From NCBI GenBank assembly GCA_002506085.1, contig DAWV01000008.1:143628-207627 (forward strand): a DNA stretch of 64,000 bases. The letters run 5' to 3'. The notes below the pieces were generated by a model. That model had not been told where the DNA came from, did no database searches, and was given only the letters and a program-made list of their open reading frames with translations. The stretch comes from Methanocorpusculaceae archaeon UBA425 (GTDB taxonomy: Archaea; Halobacteriota; Methanomicrobia; Methanomicrobiales; Methanocorpusculaceae). A program made the position numbers and the translations under genes. Below, piece after piece: positions 42,511 to 52,597 of the stretch; position 1 is the stretch's first letter; every line of letters begins with the position of its first letter.

Positions 42511-45246
42511 TTATAATCCGGCACGGATAACTGACTCGGCCTTTGCCAGGGCTTTGCCGACTGCGGTGACATCGACTCCCGCTCCCTGCGCGAGATTTTC
42601 CTTGCCTCCGCCTTTACCGCCGAGTTCTGCACAAACATCGCTGACAAGTTTACCTGCGTGAATCTTTGCATTTCCTGAGGATGCAACAACTCCGAGACCG
42701 TCTGATGTTGTAATCAATACTGCCACGCCCCCGCGTGCGGAAATTGCTCCGGCCACGGTCACGAGTTCTTTTCTCGAAACATCCACCTGCCTGATGACGA
42801 CCTCGACCCCGTTGATGTCGATACCCTCGATACGGGAAAGTTCCAACTCGGCAATCTTTGCCCGGAGTTTTTCAATTTCTTTCCTCTGGTCTTTCCATTC
42901 GGTGAAGAACCGCTCGACCGAGCCCGGCAGATTTTCCATCTGTACTGAAATGGTATCTGCCGAGGTATTCAGCAGAGACTGGATGTGCTGCATTGCATCG
43001 AGAGCCGCAAATCCTGCCGCAAACTCGATACGCTCGACACCATCCTGAATATGTTCCAGTTTCAGAATCTTGATCGGACCAATCTCGCCCGTGCTCCGGC
43101 AGTGGGTTCCGGCGCATGCCTGAACCTCGGCTCCCATCTGCACAACACGAATCTCCTTTCCCGGCGGGACACCGCCCTGGTAGAGAGCGAACCCGAACTT
43201 CTGCTCGGCCTTTACTCTGTTCTCCACCTTAATCATTGTCGGGAGATTTTCCATTACCAGACGGTTGGCGATAATCTCGATCTGCTTCAGTTCATCATTC
43301 GTGATGTGTGTATAGTGCCTGATATCCAGTCTTGCGACATCGGTGGACAGTTGTGATCCTGCCTGGTGAACGTGCGGGCCGAGGACTTCCTTTGCGGCAC
43401 GAAGAACCAGGTGGGTACCTGAGTGGTGGCGCATAAGAGCCCATCTGCGGTCTTCATCGAGAACGCCCTTGACCCGGTCGCCTCGTTTCAGCGTGTTCTC
43501 ACGAACCTTGTGGAGAATCACATTCTCCGACTTGACAACCTCGTCAACACGAACCATCGTCGATTTTGTGATGAGCATACCTGTATCGGACGGCTGACCT
43601 CCTCCCTCCGGATAGAAAAGAGTCGCGTCAAGAACAACGTAATTGTCGAAGACATCGAGAACGGTTGCGTCGAACTCCATATCCGCAGGTCGTTCGTAGA
43701 AACTCTTGCGGGTCTCCGGAAGTTTGAGTATTCTCTCCGCATATTTTGCGAGCGGCGAGATTGGTTTTTCCGTCTCGTTCTCGGAATGCATATCTGCAAT
43801 CTGTGAATCGAAGTCATCCGGGATATCAAATTCGGCGCCTGCAGCTGTCAGAATCTTACCCATCAGGTCTACCGGAATGCCGTGCGAGTCGTAGAGTGTC
43901 ATCAGTTCCGCGAGCGGGACCGGTTCATTCTTCTTAATATAGGTCTGCCCGAGACGCTGAACTGTTCTGGTTCCGCGTTCAATCGTGGTATCGTATTTCT
44001 CGACTTCACGGTCGAGAATCTGCCGGACAATGTCCTCATTCTGCTCGAAGTTGGCAAGACCGATGGTCTCCATCTGGGAAACTACAAGATCTCCAAGGTT
44101 CTCGTCGAGTTTCAAGTCCTGCATCATTCTGATGCTGCGGCGCAGCACAAGCCGTGCCAGGTACCCTTCACGTGCATTGGACGGGACAATCAGATCGCCG
44201 AGCATGTAGGCGAGACATCTGGTGTGGTCACACAGAGCATAGACGCTTTCCATCGGGACGATAATCTCTTCGAGTTTCGAGAGGGAAAGGTTGGCTGCGT
44301 CGGCGACCTGCTGTCTGAGATTCCTGATCTTATCCCCGCGGATATCCATGAGTCCGGCGAACTTTGCATTGAGTCCGAGGACCCTTTCGATTTCCGGATT
44401 ATTGAGATAATCTTCCATGCCCGCAGAGTTAAGAACCCGCGAAATCATCTCCGGGAAAACGGCATCATATGCAGTTGGCGTACCGCAGGATGCCCAGGTG
44501 AACCGCTCAAGACCGTAACCGGTATCGACGATTCGAAGAGGCATTTCATAGTAATCTTTTCCCTCGATACTTACCGGAGGTTTGCCGGAGTTTTTCCGGG
44601 AGAGGTTCATGAAAACGAGTGTGGCTACTTCGAGACCACCCATTAAGACCTCGACGCTTGCCCCGGCGTTCCCTCCGCCGAACCACGGGTTTTCTTTGAA
44701 GGTGAGATTGGTTATATCGCCCCCGACCGATTGGACAAACCCGCTGCAGAGTTCAAGACAGTGGTCTTTCCAGTAAATCGGTTTCTCATCAGTGTTGAAG
44801 GCATGGTGTGCCATCATCTCAAAGCAGGTGAAGTGTCTGCCGGAACGTCCTACATTGTCGAGATCGTTGAGTCTGATACAGGGCTGGGATATGGTGAGCG
44901 GGTTTGCCGGCGGGGGACAGACCCCGCTCGTTACAAACGGCTGAAAGTCTGCGATGGAGGCTATGGTGAGGTAAATATCGTCACGCCATCTTGCGGCTAC
45001 CGGGTATCTGTTGATTCTGGTGTGACCGTTTTTCTCAAAGAAGGAGAGATATGCCTCCCGCATTTCTGCAACACTGTGCTTTTTGAAAATAGGATTTCCA
45101 ATGAACTGATAAGGTTCGCACGGTGCGTCGCCGCAGACCTCACGATTCGGGTCGAGGGTCCAGAACGCACTGCCGCATTTCTTACAGATTTTACGGACAT
45201 AACCGTTTTCTCTGAAGTATTCAAGTTGATATTCGTTTTCTAGCAT
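42511..45246 (-). CDS. alaS: Alanyl-tRNA synthetase
   Basis: A 911-residue archaeal AlaRS. The N-terminus has the archaeal cysteine-rich extension (CKKCGSAFW, CGDAPC), followed by the class II catalytic core. The editing domain has HHSGTHL and CAGTHC, the metal ligands that hydrolyse mischarged Ser- or Gly-tRNA. The C-terminal domain (about 750-911) is complete. Charges tRNA-Ala. Confidence 0.97.
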   Translation of the reverse strand: MLENEYQLEYFRENGYVRKICKKCGSAFWTLDPNREVCGDAPCEPYQFIGNPIFKKHSVAEMREAYLSFFEKNGHTRINRYPVAARWRDDIYLTIASIADFQPFVTSGVCPPPANPLTISQPCIRLNDLDNVGRSGRHFTCFEMMAHHAFNTDEKPIYWKDHCLELCSGFVQSVGGDITNLTFKENPWFGGGNAGASVEVLMGGLEVATLVFMNLSRKNSGKPPVSIEGKDYYEMPLRIVDTGYGLERFTWASCGTPTAYDAVFPEMISRVLNSAGMEDYLNNPEIERVLGLNAKFAGLMDIRGDKIRNLRQQVADAANLSLSKLEEIIVPMESVYALCDHTRCLAYMLGDLIVPSNAREGYLARLVLRRSIRMMQDLKLDENLGDLVVSQMETIGLANFEQNEDIVRQILDREVEKYDTTIERGTRTVQRLGQTYIKKNEPVPLAELMTLYDSHGIPVDLMGKILTAAGAEFDIPDDFDSQIADMHSENETEKPISPLAKYAERILKLPETRKSFYERPADMEFDATVLDVFDNYVVLDATLFYPEGGGQPSDTGMLITKSTMVRVDEVVKSENVILHKVRENTLKRGDRVKGVLDEDRRWALMRHHSGTHLVLRAAKEVLGPHVHQAGSQLSTDVARLDIRHYTHITNDELKQIEIIANRLVMENLPTMIKVENRVKAEQKFGFALYQGGVPPGKEIRVVQMGAEVQACAGTHCRSTGEIGPIKILKLEHIQDGVERIEFAAGFAALDAMQHIQSLLNTSADTISVQMENLPGSVERFFTEWKDQRKEIEKLRAKIAELELSRIEGIDINGVEVVIRQVDVSRKELVTVAGAISARGGVAVLITTSDGLGVVASSGNAKIHAGKLVSDVCAELGGKGGGKENLAQGAGVDVTAVGKALAKAESVIRAGL

Positions 45247-45323
45247 GGAAAATCTCCGGTAGAGATAGTTTATATTTATTGGATTACAGGGGTTATATGG
45301 GTTTGTGTTATGCCGGGGTCCGT

Positions 45324-46052
45324 CTATAATCCAAATGATTCGAGATAGGTCAGCCCCGGCATCACATCTTCAAGCCGGAGTACCTCGAGAATCAGCGTTG
45401 CATTTCCTGCGGATGAAAGAACCCGGGAGAAATCCACGGTTCCGGTTCCGCACGCAGCATGCTCGTCGGATATACCGTGATTATCGTGGAGGTGAATATG
45501 ATCCGGGTTTTCTTTCAGAAAGGCATCAAGGGTCCGTGTGAGATTCGCGTGCCCTACATCCAAAGCCAGCCCGAGTCCCGCGTCACGGATTTCCCGGACA
45601 AGGTCAGGTGTCTGAAAAAAGCAGAATTCCATGGATCCGAGATTCTCCATAACGAACCGGACAGAGAACTCATCCTGAAGAAGTCCCAGTTCCAGAATCG
45701 ATTTATGGAGGGCAAGGATTGAAGCCGCCCGGTTTTCAGCTTCCAGGCAGAATCCCGGATGAAGTACTAATTTTTCGGCACCGATTGAATCGGCGATCTC
45801 AGCAGTTTCTCTGATTACTTCAATGCTTGCCTGACGGATACGTTCGAATGGTTCCGCAATATTCCCGTCTGCGGTCGGGGCATGAATCGTATAACGCAAA
45901 TCAAATCTGTCCGGAACCGATGCATGGCGAAAAAGAGAATGGTTTGCATCGCACTGTATTTCCACCAGATCCGTCAGAGGTTCCAGTGTGGCGAGAGCAC
46001 GTTCAAGCGGCATATTCATTGCACAGTTGGTGGAAATTCCGATGTGTTTCAT
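45324..46052 (-). CDS. Xylose isomerase-like TIM-barrel protein (first paralogue)
   Basis: A 242-residue protein of the sugar phosphate isomerase/epimerase (AP endonuclease family 2) fold. Metal-ligand motifs are VLHPGF, FVMENLGS, LDVGHANLT and HLHDNHG..DEH. Substrate unknown. It resembles the protein at 58046-58816, which ends its own operon in the same style, so the two are paralogues. It lies downstream of the BtuD-like ATPase on the same strand. Confidence 0.78.
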   Translation of the reverse strand: MKHIGISTNCAMNMPLERALATLEPLTDLVEIQCDANHSLFRHASVPDRFDLRYTIHAPTADGNIAEPFERIRQASIEVIRETAEIADSIGAEKLVLHPGFCLEAENRAASILALHKSILELGLLQDEFSVRFVMENLGSMEFCFFQTPDLVREIRDAGLGLALDVGHANLTRTLDAFLKENPDHIHLHDNHGISDEHAACGTGTVDFSRVLSSAGNATLILEVLRLEDVMPGLTYLESFGL

Positions 46053-46075
46053 GGATTATGGTTCTCCGACGGACC

Positions 46076-47296
46076 TCACTCATAAAGAATTTTCATAAGT
46101 GCCGTGACATCAGAAATAACCACAGCTCCATTCTCAATGAGGGTTCTGCGGATTCTCGTAGCTTCGCCGTCAGTGTAATCTTCTCCCTCGCCAATCAGGT
46201 ATACTGGTGTGGATACACCGGTGAGCGCCGTCAGATTCGCTAGATTCCCGTTTCCGACCGGCATCCCGGTGACCACGATTTTGTCGGCATTGGTAAGCAT
46301 TGCCTTCAGTTTTTGGACTGAGTCATCACTCACGACAGCGAACGGAGGTTCGATAATCGTCTCAAGCCCAAGTTTCAATGCAGCAAGACAGTCTGAATCG
46401 TTTGCCGCGAGCACTCCTGCAGATACGGAAAAACCATGCAGACACAAGGTATAGAGAATTTCTGTTCCGGTCCCGCCGCCTGAAATCACATGGATGTGAG
46501 CTGAGTTGGAAGATGGCTGAACACCGTATTCCGGAATCAGATACGGTTTTCCGGTAAGGGGATGAGTCGTAACCATCATCCGGACGGAAAAACTCTCCCG
46601 GATTTTATCCGGAGTCAGCACCTCGGCGGGTGTGCCGACAGCGAGAATCTTTCCCTGTTTCATCAGTACAATTCTATCACAGAAGTATGATGCCAGATTC
46701 AGATCGTGAAATACACCGATGATCGTAATCTTCGGGGTAAGGTCACGGATTAACTCCATGATGTCTATCTGATGGTTAATGTCGAGATGGGATGTAGGTT
46801 CGTCCAGAAGGAGGATTTTCGGCTGCTGGGTGAGTGTTCGTGCAATCAGAACACGCTGACGTTCCCCTCCGGAGATTTCCGTAATCAGCCTGCCGGCGAG
46901 ATGGAGGGTGTTTGTCGTTTTCATCGCTTCACTCGCGATATCCAGATCTTTCGCTGAAAGAGGTGCAAGTTTTCCGATATGGGGATATCTTCCCATAAGC
47001 ACGATTTCCCGGACTGAAAACGGAAATGCCACATCCGTTTCCTGACCAACGCATCCGATTGTTTTTGCAAGGGTTCGCGAATCATATGACTGGACATCAA
47101 GTCCTTCGAGGAAAACCGCTCCGTCATCAGGTTTCAAAATCCGCGAGAGTGCCCGAAGGAAGGTTGTCTTTCCGCATCCGTTCGGTCCGAGAATTCCGAT
47201 GAATCCTCCCTTTTCAACTGCGAGCGAGAACTGTTCGATAACATGGTGATCCCCGTAACTTATCGAGATATTTTCTGCGGAAATTATCGGCGTCAT
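46076..47296 (-). CDS. BtuD-like ABC importer ATPase with C-terminal extension
   Basis: A 406-residue ATPase. Walker A GPNGCGKTT, signature ISGGERQR and Walker B LLLDEPTSHLD are in the first 230 residues. The last 150 residues are an extra domain of unknown function, also seen in archaeal corrinoid importer ATPases. I use ATG 47296, which overlaps the permease stop by four bases; the longer frame overlaps it much more. It should power uptake of cobalamin, or of an iron chelate. Confidence 0.88.
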   Translation of the reverse strand: MTPIISAENISISYGDHHVIEQFSLAVEKGGFIGILGPNGCGKTTFLRALSRILKPDDGAVFLEGLDVQSYDSRTLAKTIGCVGQETDVAFPFSVREIVLMGRYPHIGKLAPLSAKDLDIASEAMKTTNTLHLAGRLITEISGGERQRVLIARTLTQQPKILLLDEPTSHLDINHQIDIMELIRDLTPKITIIGVFHDLNLASYFCDRIVLMKQGKILAVGTPAEVLTPDKIRESFSVRMMVTTHPLTGKPYLIPEYGVQPSSNSAHIHVISGGGTGTEILYTLCLHGFSVSAGVLAANDSDCLAALKLGLETIIEPPFAVVSDDSVQKLKAMLTNADKIVVTGMPVGNGNLANLTALTGVSTPVYLIGEGEDYTDGEATRIRRTLIENGAVVISDVTALMKILYE

Positions 47297-48240
47297 ACCC
47301 GTGTCCTCCGGCGAAGCAGGTAAATAAAGAACGGAGCTCCGAGGAATGCGGTGATGATTCCAACCGGAATTTCGATTGGAAGTGATCTCGCAACGGTGTC
47401 CGCCCATATGAGCAGAATAGATCCTGCCAGCATGGATGCCGGGAGAAGAATCCGGTGGTCGGGTCCCGTAAAAATCCGCATGATGTGGGGAATGATGAGT
47501 CCTACGAACCCGATACAGCCGGAAACTGAAACGGCAATTGCCGTAATAAATGTGGAGACCAGGAGAAGAATCTTTTTTGTTCTCTCGGTGTTGACACCAA
47601 GATGAATTGCTTCTTCTTCACCAAGCGCCATTACGTTCAGGTCGCGGGAAAAAACATAGAGGATGATAACCGCTGCCGGGATTAAGAGTGCGAGACGTAC
47701 ATCATCCCAGTACATGTTCCAGAAACCGCCCATCATCCAGAACATAATCTGATGAAGACTGTTTCCTGACATGTACATGATGAAGGAAAGCATCGCCGAT
47801 AGGAAAAGCGAAACAGCAATTCCTGACAGCAGCAGGGTTTCGACCGCCATTCTCCCATTTCTTTTTGAGATGATATAAACAGTAATTGTTGATGCTGCGG
47901 CTCCGATAAAGGCAAAAAGCGGCATTAATAATCCGCCGAGGAAAACTATGGCACAGGCGGCCCCGAGAGCGCCGCCGGTGGAGGTTCCGATGATATAGGG
48001 GTCTGCCATCGGGTTTCTGAAAAGACCCTGCATTACACAGCCGGCGGCAGCAAGTCCTCCTCCTACCAGAAGAGCCCCGAGTACCCGCGGGAGTCTGACT
48101 TCAAAGAGAAGTTTCTGAATCATTTCCGAGTCAAAGGTGAGAAGGGACAACCCCGAAACTCCTATGAGAGTAGTTATAACAATGCTTACGAGGAGAACGA
48201 CGAAAAGCACAGGAAGAAGGAGCACGGGGCGGCGAATCAT
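47293..48240 (-). CDS. BtuC/FecCD-like permease
   Basis: A 315-residue permease with about nine to ten transmembrane helices and the family motifs RLPRVLGALLVGGGLAAAG, GTSTGGALGA and GFVGLIIPH. It is the membrane part of a type II ABC importer. The substrate is a corrinoid or iron complex; methanogens need corrinoids for methyl transfer, which favours corrinoid, but this is inference. Confidence 0.9.
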   Translation of the reverse strand: MIRRPVLLLPVLFVVLLVSIVITTLIGVSGLSLLTFDSEMIQKLLFEVRLPRVLGALLVGGGLAAAGCVMQGLFRNPMADPYIIGTSTGGALGAACAIVFLGGLLMPLFAFIGAAASTITVYIISKRNGRMAVETLLLSGIAVSLFLSAMLSFIMYMSGNSLHQIMFWMMGGFWNMYWDDVRLALLIPAAVIILYVFSRDLNVMALGEEEAIHLGVNTERTKKILLLVSTFITAIAVSVSGCIGFVGLIIPHIMRIFTGPDHRILLPASMLAGSILLIWADTVARSLPIEIPVGIITAFLGAPFFIYLLRRRTRV

Positions 48241-48390
48241 AAATGTAAATATATAGTTTGTTTTATGTAAAATAAAGATGTGTGATATGATGTCTCTTCA
48301 TTCTTTTCCGCGGGTCGCGAAAAGAACTCCGACTGCGAGACATTCGGCTATCAAGATTTGTACACTATTATTTGTGCAGAAAAACTATCG

Positions 48391-48420
48391 ACAAAAAAGA
48401 GACTGGTGGAAATACCACCT
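48391..48420 (-). terminator. Terminator after the solute-binding protein
   Basis: On the minus strand GGTGG-TATTT-CCACC is followed by TCTCTTTTTTG, a hairpin with a T-tract eight bases after the stop of the binding protein gene. It separates that gene from the permease, which then needs its own promoter (AT-rich sequence at 48246-48285) or read-through. Confidence 0.65.
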
Positions 48421-48428
48421 GGGTTTAT

Positions 48429-49436
48429 TCACTTTCTTCTGTAGATGAAGAGACCACCGATAATTCCGGAAATTACCGGAATCACACTGAATCCGGGAGA
48501 TGACGCAGACGATATAGGTTCCGCGTAATTACCAAAGATTTCCGGGTGCAGAATCTGTGCAAGTTGTTCCAGAGATTCAACAATTCTGGGTCCGCCTCTA
48601 TCGAAAGTGTCAGAATTCATGACATAAACATCCGTATTCCTGACGGCAGTAAGACTGCTGAGTCTCTGGTCAGTGAAGAATGACTTCTGAAGAGTATTTT
48701 CACCGGTCGTTCCCATTTTGGAACCAGAATCCACAAGAATAATCTGCGGATCTGTCGTGAGCAGCTTTTCAAGCGTGACCACTCCCCACCCTTCCACATC
48801 AGCGAAGGCATTTGTTCCGCCCGCGAGAGTAATCAGTTCATTCTGGAATGTACTGGACCCGGAAACCCAGTATGGTTCGATACTCATTGCGTGCATTACG
48901 GTCGGCTTATCTGTAACTCCTTCGAGTTTTTCAGATATAGCATCGATGCGGGTCTTCATATCGGATACAATTGAATTTGCCTCGGCAGTTGTACCGGTAC
49001 ATGTCCCGACCATCTGAATTGCATCATATGTTCCGTTTACACTATCCGACTGGATGACGATGACACTGTATCCAAGCCGGCGGAGATAATCAATATTCTC
49101 CTGTCCGTTTTTTGGATTGGCGAAGATGATATCCGGATTTGCGGCAACAATTTTCTCCACATTGATAGTGGAATATCCTCCGACAGTCTGTTTAGTCAGG
49201 GTCTCCTCCGGATAGTTGCAGTATTCAGTGACACCGACGACCTTGTCACCAAGTCCGAGGGCAAAAATAATTTCCGTGTTTGTCGGGGCGAGCGAGACGA
49301 TGGTCTCCGGCTGGCTTTCTATAATGGATTCAAAACCGGAATCATCGGTGACGGTCACCGGATTCCATCCAAGAGCCGTGCCGCAGAAAACAGCACAAAC
49401 CAGCAGAACGGCAATGAATAAGTGTACAGGTTTCAT
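48429..49436 (-). CDS. BtuF-like cell-surface solute-binding protein
   Basis: A 335-residue protein: signal peptide (about 1-23), then a periplasmic-binding fold of type III (VSLAPTNTEIIFALGLGDKVVG, split in the family by a flexible middle helix), and a C-terminal hydrophobic segment after SPGF ending in YRRK. The end looks like a PGF-CTERM sorting signal, processed by an archaeosortase to attach the protein to the cell surface. It is the receptor for the adjacent permease and ATPase. Confidence 0.88.
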   Translation of the reverse strand: MKPVHLFIAVLLVCAVFCGTALGWNPVTVTDDSGFESIIESQPETIVSLAPTNTEIIFALGLGDKVVGVTEYCNYPEETLTKQTVGGYSTINVEKIVAANPDIIFANPKNGQENIDYLRRLGYSVIVIQSDSVNGTYDAIQMVGTCTGTTAEANSIVSDMKTRIDAISEKLEGVTDKPTVMHAMSIEPYWVSGSSTFQNELITLAGGTNAFADVEGWGVVTLEKLLTTDPQIILVDSGSKMGTTGENTLQKSFFTDQRLSSLTAVRNTDVYVMNSDTFDRGGPRIVESLEQLAQILHPEIFGNYAEPISSASSPGFSVIPVISGIIGGLFIYRRK

Positions 49437-49547
49437 AGTGTAATATAGTTTAGATTACATAAGTAAATAAATTATGAGTTAATGCGCCGGCAAGGTTCTT
49501 CCATACCTGAAGCCGGGATAAAAAAAAGGTACGTATTTTTGAGGTGC

Positions 49548-51170
49548 TCACTCGCTTTCGACAAACCCTCTCAGGTCCATCTCGAACGCGGCAACCGGGT
49601 GTTCCAGACCGAAAGCCGCCAGCACATCTGGATTAATCTCTCCAAAGACGCCGACCTTTTTTCCGGAAACATAAATATCTCCGCATCTTCCGGGAATAAA
49701 TGCCGGATCTACAGACTCCTTCACTACATACGGGATGGCCATCATCCGGCAGAACGCATCCACAACCGCGTAAATCATTGAGAAATCCGCAGTTGTCTGA
49801 ATCGAAGCCGCCGCCATCTTCGGGTAGGTAACAAGTTTTTCAACAACATCGCCGCACGCAAAAATATTCTGCGGAAGTTCGCGTGAACGGTTAATCGAGA
49901 GCGACTCCATCAGCATTGGCAGAATATCTGTTCTGATAATCGTCTGGTCTTCACTAATCGGGTGAAGGACATGCAGGGCATCCGGGTTCTCCGGTCTGTT
50001 CATCATACCGTAGGAGACCATCCCGCTCGTCAGGGTGAACGGCGTATTCTCGATATACGAAAGCCCGACCATTACTTTCCGGACCAGACTGTAGAGTTTC
50101 TGAACCGGGTGGGGTTTTCCGACCGTGAAAGTCGGAGGGAGGGAAGCCTCGATTTTATCGTAGCCGAAGGAGATTGCTGCGTCCTCGTAAACATCGTGGT
50201 CATGCATAATATCGGAACGATAACACGGAACCAGAACCTGAACGGTATTCTCATTCACTACTTTGGCACCAAACCGCATCTTCAGGAGAAGTTCTGCCAT
50301 ACGTTCAGCGGTGAGCGGGATTCCCGTCAGTTCGCTGCACGCGGAAACGGAAACATTCCGTTTCTCAGGGCGAAGGGTAGGTGTTTCCAGACCCTCGATA
50401 TTTACCGACTCAATGGACGCCCCCATCTCGACAAAGGCGGCACAGAGAATATTTACCGCGACGCTGACTGCCCGCGGCTCGATTCCCGTGACATCCAGCA
50501 GGATGTTGTGTGTCTCCTCTGTAACTCTGGTCAGTTCGCCATTGATGATTGGCGGGAAGGAACATACCCTGCCCTTCGCATCGATGATTAAGGGGAACCG
50601 GTCGAAGTCCTCGACGATTTTAGCATAGGCTTTTCCTTTCGGGTGCTGGGCGAGGATTTCCTCCATCGTCATTTCCATGTCATAGTCGAGCGGCACGAAC
50701 TTCGTTTTCCGGTCGGCTGCGATGTATGAGAACGGACCCTCGATTTTATCGAGGTCGTGAACGCCGATCGCCACCTTTTTCCTGCCGCGGCCGACTGCCC
50801 AGTGGAGGGACTCCTGAAGTCCCATTAGGGACTCAATCATCACCGTGTCCATGTGAACATTTCTGATAACGGCTGATCCGAGGAACGGGCGAATCTTCGC
50901 GAGGTTCGGGTCGACCGAAAAGGAAATTCCCGACGGCTTCACTTCATACTTCGGCAGACCGGTTTCGATGCCGAGATAGCCGCGGAGGGCACGGGCAGTA
51001 CCTTCTGCACTGTACAGGTCAGGACGGTTCGGGAAGAACTGGACATCGGTCTGCTCCTCCTCCTCGCGTTCCACTTCAGAGCCCATCATCGGGAGATTGG
51101 ACCGAATAGTATTGATATCGGTTCCAGTCAGGCGTGTCAGGTATTCATTGTTGAGTTTTACAATAGGCAT
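49548..51170 (-). CDS. pheT: Phenylalanyl-tRNA synthetase, beta subunit
   Basis: A 540-residue archaeal beta chain, shorter than bacterial ones because it lacks the tRNA-binding OB and other bacterial additions. The core domains (B3/B4 editing, B5, catalytic-like) are present, with FFPNRPDLYS and YRSDIMHDHDVYED-like motifs. It joins two alpha chains to form the heterotetramer. It begins one base after the pheS stop. Confidence 0.96.
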   Translation of the reverse strand: MPIVKLNNEYLTRLTGTDINTIRSNLPMMGSEVEREEEEQTDVQFFPNRPDLYSAEGTARALRGYLGIETGLPKYEVKPSGISFSVDPNLAKIRPFLGSAVIRNVHMDTVMIESLMGLQESLHWAVGRGRKKVAIGVHDLDKIEGPFSYIAADRKTKFVPLDYDMEMTMEEILAQHPKGKAYAKIVEDFDRFPLIIDAKGRVCSFPPIINGELTRVTEETHNILLDVTGIEPRAVSVAVNILCAAFVEMGASIESVNIEGLETPTLRPEKRNVSVSACSELTGIPLTAERMAELLLKMRFGAKVVNENTVQVLVPCYRSDIMHDHDVYEDAAISFGYDKIEASLPPTFTVGKPHPVQKLYSLVRKVMVGLSYIENTPFTLTSGMVSYGMMNRPENPDALHVLHPISEDQTIIRTDILPMLMESLSINRSRELPQNIFACGDVVEKLVTYPKMAAASIQTTADFSMIYAVVDAFCRMMAIPYVVKESVDPAFIPGRCGDIYVSGKKVGVFGEINPDVLAAFGLEHPVAAFEMDLRGFVESE

Positions 51171-51171
51171 T

Positions 51172-52596
51172 TCAGACCCTCCTTACCGGACTTGAACGTA
51201 TCCAGTCTATATCACTTTTGTACAACTGGCGCAGGTCTTTTAATCCCAGTCTGAGCATGGAAACCCGGGATACCCCGAGCCCCCAGGCGAGGACCGGACA
51301 GTCAACACCCCAGGGAGCGGTAACTTCCTTTCGGAAAATACCTGCTCCTCCAAGCTCGACCCAGCCGAGTCCGTCGACCCATACTTCCGGTTCGACCGAA
51401 GGCTCGGTGTAGGGGAAGTAGCCCGGACGGAATCTTACCTCCTCGAATCCCATTCTGCCGAAGAATTCCTTAAAGAATCCGAGCAGATGACCGAAGTTGA
51501 GACCTTTGTCCATGACGATACCTTCCAGCTGCTCAAACTCAGGCAGGTGGGTCGGGTCGATTGTCTCCCGACGGTATACCCGGGAAATCGAGAATGCCTT
51601 CAGCGGCGGGTTCGGGTTCTTTGCTAAGTACTGGATGGAAAGCGAGGTTGAATGCGTTCTAAGAACACATTTCTTTGCAACATCGTAACTCCATTCTCCG
51701 CCCCAGCCGGTAGAACCCGTATTCCCTCCGAACATATGGATATCACGGATTTTCTCCCATCCATCGGGAACGGGGAGTTCTTCTCCGAGGTGGAAGGTAT
51801 CCTGCATTTCCCGTGCCGGGTGGTCCTGCGGTTGATAAAGCGAGTCGAAGTTCCAGAATGAGTTCTGAACGATTGAGCCGTAGAACTCGGTAAATCCCAT
51901 CTCGAAGAGAATGTCACGGATTTCATCCAGAATCTGCTGGTTCGGGTGAACACGTCCGCCGTAGATTTTCTTCGGGAGTGTGTCGACACTGTATTTCCGA
52001 AGAGGCAGGTTCTTCCATTCGCCTGAGAGAATCTGCTCGCGGGTGAGGTTGACAATCTCTTCTCTCAGGTCGAGGCCTTCCTTTGCGAGTTCTGCGCCTT
52101 CGGACGTGATAGAGATTTTCCAGGCAGTCTTGTCGGAAACCTGAACAAGTCCGCGTTTTACCAGATCATCACAGGCCCGGGTGCCCGAAACCGGATGTTT
52201 AAGCGCTGTCTCGTCTTCTCCGACGGGAATGTCCTCTTTTGTGAAGACGATACCATCTTTGATGGTAATCCAGTTCTTCTTACGAAGCCAGCCGATAGCA
52301 ATCTTTGAAAGCGGGTTTTTCGTCAGTTCGCTCATCGGAATCGAACCATTGATGCTTGCAAGAATCTGACGCTCGGGAAGACCTTCTTTCGCGTATTTTT
52401 CGCCTTCCGGGGTGAGTTTCGCAATCCCGGTCACTTCTTTTTCAAGGGTCACGAGATTTTTGTCTGCACAGAGGTGTGCCCACTGGACGACCGATTCAAC
52501 CGGGGCTTCCATATTCTCAGCGAGTGTTTCTGCGAGGACAGAGCCGGATTCGCCAAGGGCGGCAAGCACCCGTTTTTCGTTTATTGTAAGATCCAT
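51172..52596 (-). CDS. pheS: Phenylalanyl-tRNA synthetase, alpha subunit
   Basis: A 474-residue catalytic chain. An N-terminal winged-helix region (about 1-160) of archaeal type is followed by class II motifs, including FRPGYFPYTEPSVEPEVW and GWVELGGAGIFRKEV. I begin at ATG 52596, two bases after the trpS stop; the longer frame overlaps trpS. Confidence 0.96.
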   Translation of the reverse strand: MDLTINEKRVLAALGESGSVLAETLAENMEAPVESVVQWAHLCADKNLVTLEKEVTGIAKLTPEGEKYAKEGLPERQILASINGSIPMSELTKNPLSKIAIGWLRKKNWITIKDGIVFTKEDIPVGEDETALKHPVSGTRACDDLVKRGLVQVSDKTAWKISITSEGAELAKEGLDLREEIVNLTREQILSGEWKNLPLRKYSVDTLPKKIYGGRVHPNQQILDEIRDILFEMGFTEFYGSIVQNSFWNFDSLYQPQDHPAREMQDTFHLGEELPVPDGWEKIRDIHMFGGNTGSTGWGGEWSYDVAKKCVLRTHSTSLSIQYLAKNPNPPLKAFSISRVYRRETIDPTHLPEFEQLEGIVMDKGLNFGHLLGFFKEFFGRMGFEEVRFRPGYFPYTEPSVEPEVWVDGLGWVELGGAGIFRKEVTAPWGVDCPVLAWGLGVSRVSMLRLGLKDLRQLYKSDIDWIRSSPVRRV

Positions 52597-52597
52597 T

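Noticed and set aside
43882..44646. 254-codon frame opposite alaS
   Set aside because: Antisense to a complete synthetase gene; composition is not protein-like.
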